Source: Laburnicola sp. R22_1
Taxonomy: Eukaryota; Ascomycota; Dothideomycetes; Pleosporales; Didymosphaeriaceae
Length of the DNA: 64,000 nucleotides
NCBI GenBank assembly: GCA_014281115.1
Contig: JACONQ010000020.1
Span: 310,001-374,000 of the forward strand
Reading direction: 5' to 3'
Shown here: piece by piece, positions 10,057 to 20,746 of the stretch
How positions within the stretch are numbered: the first letter of the stretch is position 1
Layout of the letters: each line of letters begins with the position of its first letter
The notes under the pieces: generated by a model
Told to the model about the DNA's origin: nothing
What the model saw: the letters and a program-made list of their open reading frames with translations, nothing else
Database searches by the model: none
Position numbers and translations under genes: made by a program

Positions 10057-11574
10057 GGCCCTTATTCTGCGCGTTAACCAGAAGACTGACACGCTTTTAT
10101 TACCTACCGCCGAAGGCGCTTCCTTCGACTCTCACATGGAAGAACATAATAGGTTAAATATAATAGCTAGACCTTTAAACCCTAATAAAAAAATTATACA
10201 GGAACGGGAAAGTCTACCATCGCTCGTACGGTTGCCCGAACCGTCGCCGACCAACATCAACTAGGAGCTAGCTTCTTCTTTAAGAAAGGCGAGGGGGAAC
10301 GTGGGAACGCCACTCGATTCTTCACTACTATTGCTACACAGCTGGCTTGTTGTGTATCGGGTTTAGGACCTAGAATTAAGACGGCGATTGAAGCTGATCC
10401 AGCCATATCCGAGAAGACTCTGAAGAATCAATTCGAGAAGCTGATCCTCCATCCGCTCTTAGACATGGCACATCCACTAGCCTTGGTACTACTCGTTGTG
10501 ATAGACGCGTTGGATGAATGCGAGCCAGACAATGACATACGACTGGTCCTCCAGCTCCTTTCTCGAACGAGGGATCTTAAGTTAGTATTGTTGCGAGTTT
10601 TTGTAACAAGCCGACCAGAACTGCACATCCGCCTGGGATTTAAACAATTGCCTGACGGCACATTTAAAGACCTTATCCTGCACAAAGTTGCAAAACAAAC
10701 AATTTAACACAACATCTACGTGTATTTTAAGCATGAACTGGCACGAGTATAGGAAGAACAATCGTTGTCCTTAGGCTGGCTGAGAAGGGATCAAGTCGAG
10801 GCGCTAGTTAAACAAGCAGTCCCACTATTTATCTTCGCTGCTACCGCGTGTCGATACATTAGCGATTGACGCGATAATCCCAAAAAGCGTCTGGAGATTA
10901 TCTTGGAGTATCAAAAGGCGAAAGTCTCGACACTTAACGCGACGTATCTCCCTATCCTTAATTAGCTATTCAACGAAGAGGACGAAGAAGACAAAGAGAG
11001 ATAGGCATGCGAGTTTCGGGATATTATAGGGAGTATAGTGGTTCTAGAGACTCCACTTTCTACCGCATTGCTTGCTCGCCTCCTTTATATATCTAAGGAT
11101 GACGTTATTTGCCGACTGGATTCCCTACACTCTGTTCTAAGCATACTAGACCGCGATAATATGCCTGTGCGGCTCCTACACCTGTTGTTCCGCGAATTCC
11201 TCGTCGATGCGTTGAAGAAGAAGAGCCCGTTCTGGGTGGATAAGAGAGCGAGACACGAGAGGTTAGCGTCTTATTGCCTTTAACTTATGTCCGGCCCTAA
11301 TGGCCTACGACAGAACATGTGCGACTTACGGCCTAGGACTTTGAGAAGCGAGGTTAATAAAAGAAGGATTACAAGCCATCTGTCGCCCGAATTGCAGTAC
11401 GCTTGCCGTTACTAGGTGTATTATCTCAAACAGAGCTAGCGCTACGTTGGCGACAAGGCTACTGCAGATACGTTCCTTCAGAAACACTTCCTTCACTGGC
11501 TTGAAGCGATAAGTCTAATTGGAGAGACGAACAAATGTGTTTCCTTGCTAGAAACACTTTCTACGCTAGTTAAG

Positions 11575-11623
11575 GTAAGGCTTCTACTTTTTTCTAACAG
11601 TATTACACTAATATGCAATACAG
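11575..11623 (+). other. Intron 2 of the NLR pseudogene
   Basis: GTAAGG donor, TTCTAACAG branch region, ATACAG acceptor. It moves the frame from register 1 to register 2 and joins TLSTLVK to ASNSALSAFLQ. Confidence 0.75.
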
Positions 11624-11828
11624 GCATCAAACAGTGCTCTTTCTGCATTTCTCCAAGACGCTCGACGATTTACTCTTCGGTTCCGACATATACTCCAAGA
11701 TGCTCCTCTACAAATATATTCCTCGGCTCTTGTATTTGCCCCAGAAGCAAGTATAGTACGGAAAGCTTTTGTAAACGAAATGCTAGGGTGGATTAAGTCA
11801 TTGTCAAAAAGGGAAGACAACTGGGATG

Positions 11829-12021
11829 CTTGCCGCAGCGTGCTCGAGGGCCATACCAGCTCCGTCATCGCCGTCGCCTTCTCGCCAGACGGCCAGCTGG
11901 TCGCGTCCGCCTCAGGCGACAACACGGTGCGGGTGTGGGAGGCAGCAACGGGGTCGTGCCGCAGCGTGCTCGAGGGCCATACCGACTACGTCAGGGCCGT
12001 CGCCTTCTCACCAGACGGCCA
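11829..12021 (+). repeat. Two 126-bp WD40 repeat units
   Basis: The unit starting TGCCGCAGCGTGCTCGAGGG recurs 126 bases later almost unchanged (LEGHTSSVIAVAFSPDGQ versus LEGHTDYVRAVAFSPDGQ). The block is much more GC-rich than its surroundings and has no stop, in contrast to the rest of the gene. The second unit breaks off after SPDGQ. Confidence 0.85.
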
Positions 12022-12259
12022 ATATATCCGAACAAATCGCGGTGATATTCCTTTACACACCCCTACTACGCCATCGCCCTTATTCCAAAGTGCGCAGTCG
12101 TCTCATGTCTTTGTGCAAGGCCAGTGGATTTTTTTAAACCAACAGCGGTTGTTATGGCTTCCTTCTGAATATCGACCGACTTGCGCTACAGTTAACAAAA
12201 ACTCAATCTTTTTAGGGCATTCTTCAGGTCGTACTACGTTCCTTAAATTTCGTACATAA

Positions 12260-12731
12260 GCCTTGTTGTCAGATTGAAGGGTGTTCTTGATAAAGTGGGA
12301 TAATAATTGATTGAACAGAGATGTAATTGTCTGTCTTCGTGCTAGAGGCAAAGGACTCTGTCTTATCCTCAGATGGCCTGCCTAGAACCGTCTAGATATC
12401 CCTTACTTGATCCCTTGCTTTGTTGTGGAATGCATATTATGCAAGGGTGTAAGTTGCAAGTGCAAAGGACCATGTAATCGGACACTTGTACACACTCTTC
12501 AAGTTATCTTATTATATATTTCTTTTCTAATCTCTATTTCATAGAGGGGTCCGGGGAGCAGCAAGTATTTATATTACTAGAGGTACATCTAGAATCTTCT
12601 ACTGTAACGACATGACCAACATTGCAGAGGGACTAGTCTTATGAAGGAACAATAGCTACAGATTCATAATGCACTAACTATAGAAAAATATGTTCGCAAA
12701 GCAGACATTCCGAAGGTCCGGATCACAAAAC
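12260..12731. other. Unassigned sequence after the NLR
   Basis: No gene or repeat recognised between the NLR stop and repeat A copy 4. Confidence 0.5.
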
Positions 12732-12768
12732 TGTCTCGCGACAGGGTGCGTCTCGCTTCCCAGGGACG
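12732..12768 (-). repeat. Repeat A, copy 4
   Basis: TGTCTCGCGACAGGGTGCGT, then CTCGCTTCCCAGGGAC. Reverse of copy 3, 6.6 kb away, so the two would bracket the NLR pseudogene and the pogo tail. Confidence 0.65.
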
Positions 12769-14201
12769 GACATTACCTTTCTTTCCTTCTACATAACGCT
12801 TTTTCATATTTTCTGATGCGCTTATGTCTGATGCAGCGGCTTCCGTGAACTTTAATATTTAAATTCTGGCATGTCGCTTCCGTGAAGTCTGAAACCTAAT
12901 ATTCGTAAATTCTGGCATGTTTTTTTACTAGTGAGGGCGGAAACCTCATTTAATAAAGTTTATTTATTTTACTCAGAGGTGCCCGAGAGCCTGCACAAGC
13001 TCATTATTATCTGACTCCGCAGCCTCTATACTTTTCTGGATAGCGAATCCAAGCTCTATGAGGTATGTTGCACCGTGAACTTTAATAGTCCTGTGATTCC
13101 AAAATTGCTGGATTAGCTCGTAGATTCGCAACTAGCATAGGCGAATTGAAGGAAGAAGGCCTGCATGATGCATGCAGCCCTTGTATTCTAACGGATAAGC
13201 AAGACATGTAGAATTCGCGGTTCCTAAGGCGTTTATCCATGTCCTATAACATCAGCTTCGCGGCTAGCTAAATAAAAAGCTTATAGCTTACTATGCAACA
13301 AGGACTCTGTTAGCTGGTGGAAGTCTTGCTAGAATATGGAACGAGTAATCCTAATTCGTGTCGTAGACGTTCGTTAACTGTCCCTTAGTGCCCTTCTGAA
13401 CGCGGGGGCAATTCCCCTCCCAGCTTTGAACGACAATCCAGGTTTTTCCGTTATCATACGAGAAGGATATCTGGCAAGAGCCTTCTGAATGAGCGGCACC
13501 AGGACTGAACATACTCACACCTGTTGTATTTGTCGAGTTAAAAAGTCTTAAATGAATTAGAAGCTATCCTCTAAGGACAGAAGGGAACCTACTAGAAAGT
13601 TATATTAGTTCCTGTATGCTAGGTTGTTTGAGGCTGTATATGGGAAGTAGTATAATGATGGCCTTTGCAGGGAAATGGCTGCTGTCCCTATGCCGGCCCT
13701 AGGTGATTTGGGTCACTGTTCATTGGCATCACTAGCTTGTTAATTTCGATATTCTATTGTAGAGGAGCGGGATTGCCTATAAAGACGTGGGCACTTACAA
13801 CGAAAGAAAAATACAGACTAAAGAAAGTGTTGGAACTCATTTTTACATTTCTAATAGGCATACTTCGGGCAGGCGGAATTATATACTTTTCATGTTATGT
13901 ATTTACTAGCACTTATTTGAGGCCAAGCAATAAAACCCCGTGACTGTACGGAAAGCCGGGAACGGGATGGTCGGTGGAGGTTGGGCCTTGGAAAGGTCAG
14001 TGGCGGTTCCTTTCTAAAAAGCATGGCCACTAATACGTACCAGCTATGGCAATAAGAAGTCAGCCGTGCTGCGGTTAAGGGAGAGGAGAAGTCGTGCTAT
14101 AGTAGGTGGAGAAAGAGTTGAGCTGAGGATGAGAGAAGAGGGTGGGGTGCAGATAGTGCGGTAGTCTATCTAAGTTACAAGTTCAGCAGCATGGGATTTT
14201 C
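12769..14201. other. Unassigned sequence
   Basis: AAATTCTGGCATGT occurs twice (near 12863 and 12906) within a short direct repeat that also carries CTTCCGTGAA. Otherwise no gene, RNA or element recognised; a 68-codon frame at 13737-13943 lacks any signature. Confidence 0.45.
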
Positions 14202-14420
14202 CGACGGCGGAATGACTGAGTCTCTCCGATGATGGAATGACCGAGTCTCTCTCTGACCGTGGGTCCGCTAATATACGAAACAAAATTAGTGATACTTTAA
14301 TTATTAGGGTAGGTAAACTTTCTCTGTATGGTGCAATTTTCTATCACCCTTTGCACAGAGGACTCCGAATATTGAATGACAGAGTCTCTCTCCGACCATG
14401 GAATAGTAGTGTCGCTCTCC
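14202..14420 (+). repeat. Imperfect short repeats around GAATGACNGAGTCTCTC
   Basis: Two adjacent units (14207-14255) and two more diverged ones (about 14373-14420) share GGAATGAC-GAGTCTCTC-CCGA. They are separated by about 115 bases of AT-rich sequence. Confidence 0.55.
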
Positions 14421-14445
14421 AAGTCTGACATGGTATCTCCAGGTC

Positions 14446-14715
14446 TTATAAGACGAAGCCGCTCTTCGAGTCTGGCATGACGGAGGGAACCAATATATAT
14501 CCTTTGGCCAAACTTCCAGCCCCAGCCCGGCATTTGGGCTTTTGACCTTCTTGAATCTTCGCTAAATGCGTAAGTTTAAAATGTCTGCTGAGGCATCCTG
14601 GGGTGCTGAACGAGTATATGCGATCTTTGACAGGCGCCTGCTCATTCCCTAGACACTGCAACACGTTACCAGTCCGCACGCTTGCTCTCTCCCGCCCTTC
14701 CCCTGTACATAGCAT
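14446..14715 (-). pseudogene. DUF3435 protein zinc-finger tail (copy C fragment)
   Basis: Contains CLGNEQAPVKDRIYSF and SRHFKLTHLAKIQEGQKPKC, near-identical at DNA level to the tail of copy B at 18500-18610. The second zinc-binding half is degraded. Only the C-terminal end of the recombinase gene survives here. Confidence 0.75.
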
Positions 14716-14728
14716 TTCTCGAAGTTAT

Positions 14729-15086
14729 TTACCACTATCACTAGTCATAAGCGATGTAAGCTCTCGCATTAATTTCTTGTTCCTCTTAGCCCACTCTTGA
14801 AAGACCTTCCCCCACTTCACCTTCTTTTCTTCTAGCGCTTCAACCCTCGCTTCTAGATCCTGTATTTGTTTTGTGGCTGTGAGTAGGGCTGAGCATTCCT
14901 CCTATATATGCATAAGCAACCTGCTTGGTTTGTCAAGTCTTTTGTAGTATAGCTTACTGTTCTAATGACCTTTCTTTTCACGCTGTGATGCACCTCATCC
15001 GAATCTTCCTTAAAGCGCACTTGCTTCTTTCTAGGACGGCCTGTGAGTGGACCGCCTTGTGAAACGGAGCATGGCTGAGACAGCAC
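14729..15086 (-). pseudogene. Unknown coding fragment with C-terminal coiled coil
   Basis: The minus strand reads GRPRKKQVRFKEDSDEVHHS in one register. About 60 codons later, in another register, it reads EECSALLTATKQIQDLEARV, EALEEKKVKWGKVFQEW and KKLMRELTSLM, ending TAA. A GTAAGC/CAAGCAG pair lies between, so an intron or indel separates the two parts; a TAG precedes EECSAL. The heptad pattern suggests a coiled coil. The family is not recognised. Confidence 0.5.
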
Positions 15087-16041
15087 ACCGCTGTGGGGAT
15101 CTGCCCCTACGGCTGGCTACCATGATGACAGGTGAGCTAGTGGAAGTACGCACAGTAGTGATCACTGACCTAACTTTGCATCTCTCCATCTTCCTTTCTG
15201 TCTTCCTCGCTGTCTTTCTCTCTATCTTTCTCTCTATATACTTTGTATAACGTGTCGTCCTTAATGGTAGCGAGGGAATCAGTTGGACTTTGTAAAAAGG
15301 TCATGGCGGACAATTGGATAGGAATGCAGCGTAAACGGAGTGGGGTGACGAAGCGGACAAAGCGGAGCGACAAGTAAGTCCTTATCCTCTACTACGGCAG
15401 CTAAGAAAGCAAGGCACACTACGCTTCTATGGACGCAGCGTCCGCCGCATGTCTTCCTGTTCATGCGTCCCCCTGCGCCTCCCAGACCCTCCTAGGTTGG
15501 TGGCGAGTGCGACAAGGATGCAGGCAGCTGAATGGAGACGCGGCGACGCCTCCTCCACCCACTTCGCCTTGCTGTTGCAAGGAACAGGCATGCAACAGCA
15601 TCGCCAGCGCCAGCTACGCCTTTAGCTAGCAAGGGGAGATTCGCGGAGTGCCGAATGGTGAAGCAACGAGCCACGGTCAAAGCCCCCTAGATCCTAAAGC
15701 GGCCCTAAATGCGGGCCTTTGTGAGTTGTATGGGCGCTTATAATGCGCACGCCTTCAGACATGCGTATGTTGGCGCCGCCAGGATCGAGGCTCAGATGTC
15801 TTGTCCGCACCAGCGAGCGTATCAGCGGAACCATATGCTTAGGCCCCGTCCCCCCCTAAGGGTGGGTTGAGGGACGTGGTGCTCAGTATCCTAATGGGTC
15901 CATACCCCGATGCACAATGGGACCCTTAAGGGCTTGGAGGCATCTGTAAAGTCTTGTTGCATGGCGCGGCTCATGATATTAGGAGTTCAACAGATAAGGA
16001 GTGGTCTTCGCGTCCAACGCTCTCCAGATCATCGCTCCATT
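15087..16041. other. Unassigned sequence with a pyrimidine-rich tract
   Basis: 15179-15238 is a near-continuous CTTTCT/CTCTAT tract on the plus strand. GC-rich sequence follows, with no supported gene. It precedes the membrane-protein pseudogene and may hold its former promoter. Confidence 0.45.
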
Positions 16042-17329
16042 ATGGCCCTCGTCCTTTATATTGGCTTCCTCCTTTGCTTCGTTAGCGGACTTCTGCTGAG
16101 CGTTGTGCTCTTGATCTAGGATGCCTCCTGGCTTAGGAAGAATAGGCACGCGCGCGTCTGGGAAAGAACCCTAACTCTCCTCTTTAGCATCTGTCAAGCC
16201 GGCTTGTCTATAGCTGGCATAGTCGCTATTGTGATTGCCTTCACTATAGACGAGCCTTATTGGCTTGAACCAGTCATCCTGTTTGCCCTTTAGCTGTTCG
16301 TTGGCACGAATGTGAGCGTACTTCCTACTACCGATTGGGTTACGAACTTATACTACGGGTAGCTCTCCTGGACACTTTGTGGCATCCGAAATTCGCGCAG
16401 GGCGATATGGCTAGTCTATGGTAGTTTCGCGTGGACGGCACCTGATATGGCCTTTTTTAGGTGGTACGAGACCTTCCCTCTCTCCTTGTCCATTCTTCTG
16501 ATTGCAGGCAGGGACAACGTGGTGTACGAGTATGCACTGCTCTCTCGCGTTGCCATAGCGTCTGTTGTGTCGTGCGCACAATGGCACGAGGCTCTACAAA
16601 CCCACAGGGCCTCGGGACACCCCATTCCCAAACGTGTGCGTACGCTACTACAATTCGTCCTGGCCAACGCAGTGGCAGCGTCCTTTCAGATTCTCGGGGC
16701 GATTGTTCTGTACAGTCTAGCGCTTGCCAACGTGCGAATCCGCGAGATCCGCCAGGGTATTGTTCTGGTACGTCTTGACCTCCTGAGATGACCTACTCTT
16801 ACCTAGACAGGCTTGTATCCTCGCCCAAGTAGTAGCGTTGATGGCTATTTGTGTGCATAGCTTCGAGCGTCACTTGTCTCGTGATCGGGAGGAAGCTATA
16901 CGTCTGCCCAGTCTTACATAATTTGTGGCAATGACCTGCCTAGGAGATGTAAGAGCATTGGTGGAGACGACCCGAAGGCCCCCATCCGCCTCCTTTTTGG
17001 GATTTCTCCGCCCCTCCTAGCTCCCCTGCCTACGACACCAAAGTTAGATCCAGTTCGACAATGAGATGTCTGATGTGGTGAAATATAAGTTGTGGAACGA
17101 AGAGTATCGGGAGGAGGATGGCCGCAGGCTTTACAGGTGCTGGGTAACGTATAGGATAGAGAAGAGAGTGAAAGAACCCAGGAAGAACAGAAACCTCGTG
17201 CGCAGATTGGGAAGGGTTTTACAATGGCTGCAAGCAGAGGAAGAAGAGCATCAAGTTATTGCGCTTCCTATGGATGACGGGGATAGAGAGGATTGTGATT
17301 ACGTGCCCAGCACACGCTGTCACTGGTAG
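16042..17329 (+). pseudogene. Multi-pass membrane protein of unknown family, one intron, RIP stops
   Basis: ATG 16042 opens a frame with a hydrophobic start (ALVLYIGFLLCFVSGLLLSV) and several further predicted membrane segments (AGLSIAGIVAIVIAF, ILGAIVLYSLALANV). It is cut by TAG at 16117, 16291 and 16360. At 16768-16810 a GTACGT...CTAGACAG intron changes the register, and the frame continues (ILAQVVALMAIC) to a charged cytosolic-type tail (MSDVVKYKLWNEEY ... VLQWLQAEEEE) and TAG at 17327. Three further TAA/TAG codons lie in exon 2. About 410 codons in all; no frameshift needed beyond the intron. The pattern resembles fungal integral membrane proteins of unknown function, but I cannot name a family. 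Confidence 0.65.
16768..16810 (+). other. Predicted intron, membrane-protein pseudogene
   Basis: Donor GTACGT, acceptor ACCTAGACAG, 43 bp. Joining 16767 to 16811 links two long coding-like frames in different registers. Confidence 0.7.
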
Positions 17330-17445
17330 AAAGTTTTCTGCATCTATGTACGCGCACGCGAGTTTGAATCGCGACCAGCACCCGCTCAAGGCGGAGGCGG
17401 GAATCGAACTCATCCATGTTGGCAACAATGGTATGCGAGATGATG

Positions 17446-18268
17446 CTAGCTCTGGCTTAGAGGCAGTGCGGCCTCTGGGATTACCATCATTACTATAGAA
17501 CACCAGGGTATAGCGAACGCGGGGCGCGTCATGATTAACCTCATGCAGCGGAGCTCAGCTTGCCGGCCGAACTCCTCTTCCAGTGTGAGTCCCGGACGGG
17601 CCAGGATAGCGTCGATCAACTCCTTCTGTGCCGGGAGTAGAGCACTATGTCCTACTTCGAGTTCGTCCTTGGTTTCGATGCCAGTAAGCTGCCGCTCGAC
17701 GCACGGGCTGTTCGAACTCCCAGCGTTCCTTGACGTCCTGAAGAAGGGCATGCCGCCGATGCTGCCTCTTCTGGCTGATCTTGGAGGTAAGCACTTTGTA
17801 CTTTGGATCCTTGGTTGCGTTGGTAAGGGTACGTTTGAGATGCTCTCGTCGGTCGAGTAGGAAACGAACGGTAGGATCATCGTTCACGGATGCCGACTGT
17901 TCTGGTGTGAGTCGTCGCGGCCGACGAGGATCGATCGAACGGCTTATGGTACAAGCCGCCCGCATGAGCGCCGCCTGGGGCTGGATGCCTCGCACGACAG
18001 CCTGCGTGTCAACCGTGATGCGCCGTGAGAGGTAGTGCTTCAAGAACGTCGCTATGCTAGCGTGCCCTATCATTAGGTTCTGCATAGCCTCGCTAACGTT
18101 GCCTGCGTACTACGGTTAATCCTGCACCTTACATCCCACACCTTGCCTACAACAGCGTGCAGAGCTTACCGTTCTCATTAAAGGCCTTCCCTGCAGCATA
18201 TCTCAATGAATAAGGACGGGTGACCTGCGCAAACCTTGTGATTTGCCCTAGTGCTCGGATCCAGGGCA
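17446..18268 (-). pseudogene. DUF3435 tyrosine-recombinase fragment (copy A)
   Basis: The minus strand begins within the catalytic region (WIRALGQITRFAQVTRPY, SLRYAAGKAF). After a lost exon junction it continues MIGHASIATFLKHYLSRR, then SIDPRRPRRLTPEQSASV and a basic region. The LRY arginine and the HxxxxTFLxHY segment match the C-terminal active-site boxes of tyrosine recombinases. A frameshift near 17710 moves the reading to RQLTGIETKDELEV and ARPGLTLEEEFGRQ. The N-terminal half is gone: homology stops abruptly at 18268, where a fragment of an unrelated gene begins. Related to copies B and D but diverged. Confidence 0.8.
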
Positions 18269-18405
18269 GCAAATGGGCTTGGAGGAATTAGAAAGACCCA
18301 GCTGGCGGTTAAATATATTAGGAAGCATAAAGAGAAACACGGTAATATTCTAGCTAAATGCGAATAATGAAGAGACTCTCTTAATATTAGCTTCGCGCTA
18401 AATTG
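18269..18405 (+). pseudogene. NB-ARC/STAND P-loop scrap
   Basis: Plus strand GLGGIRKTQLAVKYIRKHKE corresponds to an NB-ARC P-loop with the second-last glycine of GGIGKTQ changed to Arg. After a one-base shift, LNANNEETLL matches the following beta strand (usually WLNAENEESL). About 45 codons are wedged between DUF3435 copies A and B. It is probably the relic of a second NLR-type gene. Confidence 0.65.
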
Positions 18406-19346
18406 AACTTATGAGACAGTACCATGTACCTGAAGCGCGTGTCGTTGGAGATGTATCTTGTTATCCAGCCGTACCTGACATAAGCGGCATTTGAGCTTTT
18501 GACCTTCTTGAATCTTCGCTAAATGCCTTTTTTTAAAATGTTTGCTGAGGACTCCTGAAGCGCTGAACGAGTATATGCGATCTTTGACAGGCGCCTGCTC
18601 ATTCCCTAGACACATGAAACATATCTTTGGCCTCTTCTCCGTGTAGACAGATACCTTGGCTGACTCTAGAGCCATGTCTAGAGGGTTAATAGCCTCTGGT
18701 GATTTCTTTTGCTTAACCGAGCTTGCCACCTGTAGGATTTGCTGAGTTCTACCCTCCTTGACTTTGTAGTAAGCAACGATGGCATTGATAGCAGCGCTGC
18801 GTTGACAAGATTCTTCCTTGACTGACGACCCCGGCAGTGATAGGATGGATTTGATCAAATGATTGTGTTCTGGCGTCCTCTCGGAGCAGCGCTGAAGCCT
18901 CGTGCTCACCACGTTGTCGAATGGTACACCTGACAGTTGTTGCTGGATGTCTCTCTCCGCCTGCTCTCGGTCCCATTTCTTTCTGATGCTAATCCGTAGT
19001 GCGTGTCTTAGCCGCTGCCTCTCGTTACGAATCTCCTTGCCTAGCTTTTCGTACGTCTTCTGTCGCGACAGCTTGCCTTTATATTTTTCCTGCTTTTGGA
19101 GAAGTCTTTGGATTTGAGGGTTCTGGTTCACAGACGCGGATTGTTCGGGGGTCAGGTGCCGTGGCCGACCTGGATTAATCCATCGGCTTATTCTGCATGC
19201 TGCCTGCATGATCTTATCCTGAGGCGCCATACCGCGGACAATGGCCTGTGTATCTGCAGTTATGTGCCGCGAGAGGTAGTGGTTAAGAAAGGTTCTGGTA
19301 TTGGCATGGCGCATGATTAGATTTCGTAACGCGTCGCTAGTATTGC

Positions 19347-19396
19347 CTGATTCCGGTTAGCCTCACAGGTTTATAGGCCGCGATTTCCATGCATAC
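19347..19396 (-). other. Intron in DUF3435 copy B before the active-site Tyr exon
   Basis: GTATGC donor at 19396, GCTAACC branch region, ATCAG acceptor ending 19347; joins GKTFDQDG to NTSDALRNLIMRHA. Confidence 0.75.
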
Positions 19397-20145
19397 CGTC
19401 CTGATCAAACGTCTTTCCTGAACCATACCGCAGGCAATACGGCCTGGCAACCTCCTTTAGCCCTGTTATCTCCCCTAGATCCTTCAGATGGGGTCGGAGC
19501 GTGGAGTCTGGCAGTCGTTTCTCCGAAATCGTCCACCCAGTCAGGCTTGGCGTGCATTGTCGAAAGACGTAGGTGTCTGCCATATCTTGCCTAAGCGGTA
19601 GTTCGAGCGCGTTACACTCGGGCCGGATATCTAACCTGCTAAGGTGCTTGGGGGTAAGCCTGGGGGCACGTTCAAGTGTTGGGAACACGTTATCGGCAAA
19701 CATCAAACCTAACAAGAAGACGTGAGGGCTTAAGACAAGAGAAGGATCGAATAGTATTTCAGGGATAGCGAAAGTGTTTCTAAAATATCAGCGGGAGGTA
19801 GACCATCGTAGGGGATACGTACGGTGCCTTGGGTCCAAGAAACGTTTTAGTGAATTCGTACGTTAACTCAAGGAGGATTCTATGGGGCCCGCCTCGCGGG
19901 TCTCGGAGGATGGTAACCTTGATATGCCGATATTGCAGCTTAAGAAGGGCTTCTGGCCGGTTCGCTGTGATAAACCCTCCCTGGACGAAGAAACATGTTT
20001 GGATGCGGTATCGTCCCACCTTGAACATTTTTTCAGTTGTTGTGATAGCTGTTTGTAAAACCTCCCTCACATCGTACATATCCATAGGGGGCTTGTCTCG
20101 CGGTGTATGGCTTAGACCATACTCTTGTGCTAGATTTGACAGCAC

Positions 20146-20200
20146 CTTTAAAAAGGATAAGTTAGCATGTACTTTCCATCAATGGATAATGCCAACGTAC
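20146..20200 (-). other. Intron in DUF3435 copy B
   Basis: GTACGT donor at 20200, TGCTAACTT branch point, TTTAAAG acceptor at 20146. Confidence 0.7.
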
Positions 20201-20438
20201 CGTCCGCGTCTGGCTCATCAACTCGCTGTCCATATCTCTTTTCGTTACTCTCCTATATACTCTTAGGAACTGCTTCCAATATGTCCCAAGAGAGGACGCA
20301 TCCTTGGTTCCGCGAAGTTTCCGTCCGCCTTTGCCTCGTCTCTGGTCTAGTTTCCAGCGAAAAAACTAACTGTGTCGCCAATAGTGAGAGATTCCATTAG
20401 CGTTGTTGGAGGCTCCCCAATATGGGCGCAATACCTTT

Positions 20439-20496
20439 CTTTGTGTTAGCGAAGATGCAAGAAATTTCGTAGGAGAACGGCTAGACCTAGACTTAC
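20439..20496 (-). other. Intron in DUF3435 copy B
   Basis: GTAAGT donor at 20496, CGCTAACAC branch region, acceptor CACAAAG at about 20439. Confidence 0.6.
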
Positions 20497-20746
20497 TCTT
20501 CCCATTGCTGCTGAATACTGTCTAGATGCTGTGTAGTGCTATCCGCATAAGGCGGCAGGACATCAATATTGTTGACCTTATCTGCATGCTTGCGATAGAA
20601 CTCCGGGGACGGACATCCTCCTCGTCCGACTCCTGCATATCTGATAAGATACGTTCTTCGCTGCTCTGCTCTGTGCTTGTGAAGTCCGTCTGGTAACTAT
20701 CATTATCGTCAGATGCTGTAAGCGTTGACGAGGTGCTGCGGCGCAT

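Larger units (their letters stand above)
9577..12259 (+). pseudogene. NACHT-WD40 NOD-like receptor (HET-E/NWD type), RIP-damaged, WD40 array contracted
   Basis: ATG at 9577 opens an N-terminal STAND effector domain (ASVIAVVDMSAKVASLCF, then a helical region to residue ~138). After an intron come HMEEHN and a NACHT ATPase: Walker A GTGKSTIART, Walker B VIDALDECE, sensor VTSRPE. The winged-helix and linker region follows (LARLLYISKDDVICRLD, PVRLLHLLFREFLVD, HFLHWLEAISLIGET). After a second intron there is APLQIYSSALVFAPE, two 42-residue WD40 repeats and the last propeller blade (LLWLPSEYRP, LGHSSGR). Such receptors act in heterokaryon incompatibility and non-self recognition. In-frame stops at 9991, 10705, 10750, 10867, 10963, 11002, 11281, 11413 and 11437 fit C-to-T or G-to-A change. 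About 35 codons expected between EEHN and GTGKST are missing, replaced by AT-rich sequence. Most WD40 repeats are lost. Confidence 0.9.
18409..20746 (-). pseudogene. DUF3435 tyrosine recombinase with C-terminal C2H2 finger (copy B), nearly full length
   Basis: ATG 20746 starts an acidic Ser-rich N-terminus. Next come FYRKHADKVNNIDVLPPYAD, KGGRKLRGTKDASSLGTYWK (near 20305), then GGPHRILLELTYEFTKTFLG, LSPHVFLLGLMFADNVF, the catalytic RPYCLRYGSGKTF, and after an intron MRHANTRTFLNHYLSRH with the likely nucleophile Tyr. The tail carries CFMCLGNEQ and CRLCQVRLDNKIHLQRHALQ (zinc-finger type). DUF3435 proteins are DNA-cutting and -joining tyrosine recombinases; the family includes Starship captains. 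Introns are inferred at 20439-20496, 20146-20200 and 19347-19396. Frameshifts near 20600, 20300 and 19780 break it, yet the last exon (301 codons) is intact and GC-normal. Its upstream end carries a block shared with copy D. Confidence 0.85.

Noticed and set aside
11826..12137. Alternative-register ORFs over the WD40 repeats
   Set aside because: GC-rich repeat keeps several frames open; only one gives WD40 motifs.
17340..17420. tRNA-like T-loop (GGAATCGAACTC and GAGTTTGAATCGCG)
   Set aside because: No matching T-stem, anticodon arm or acceptor stem could be built.
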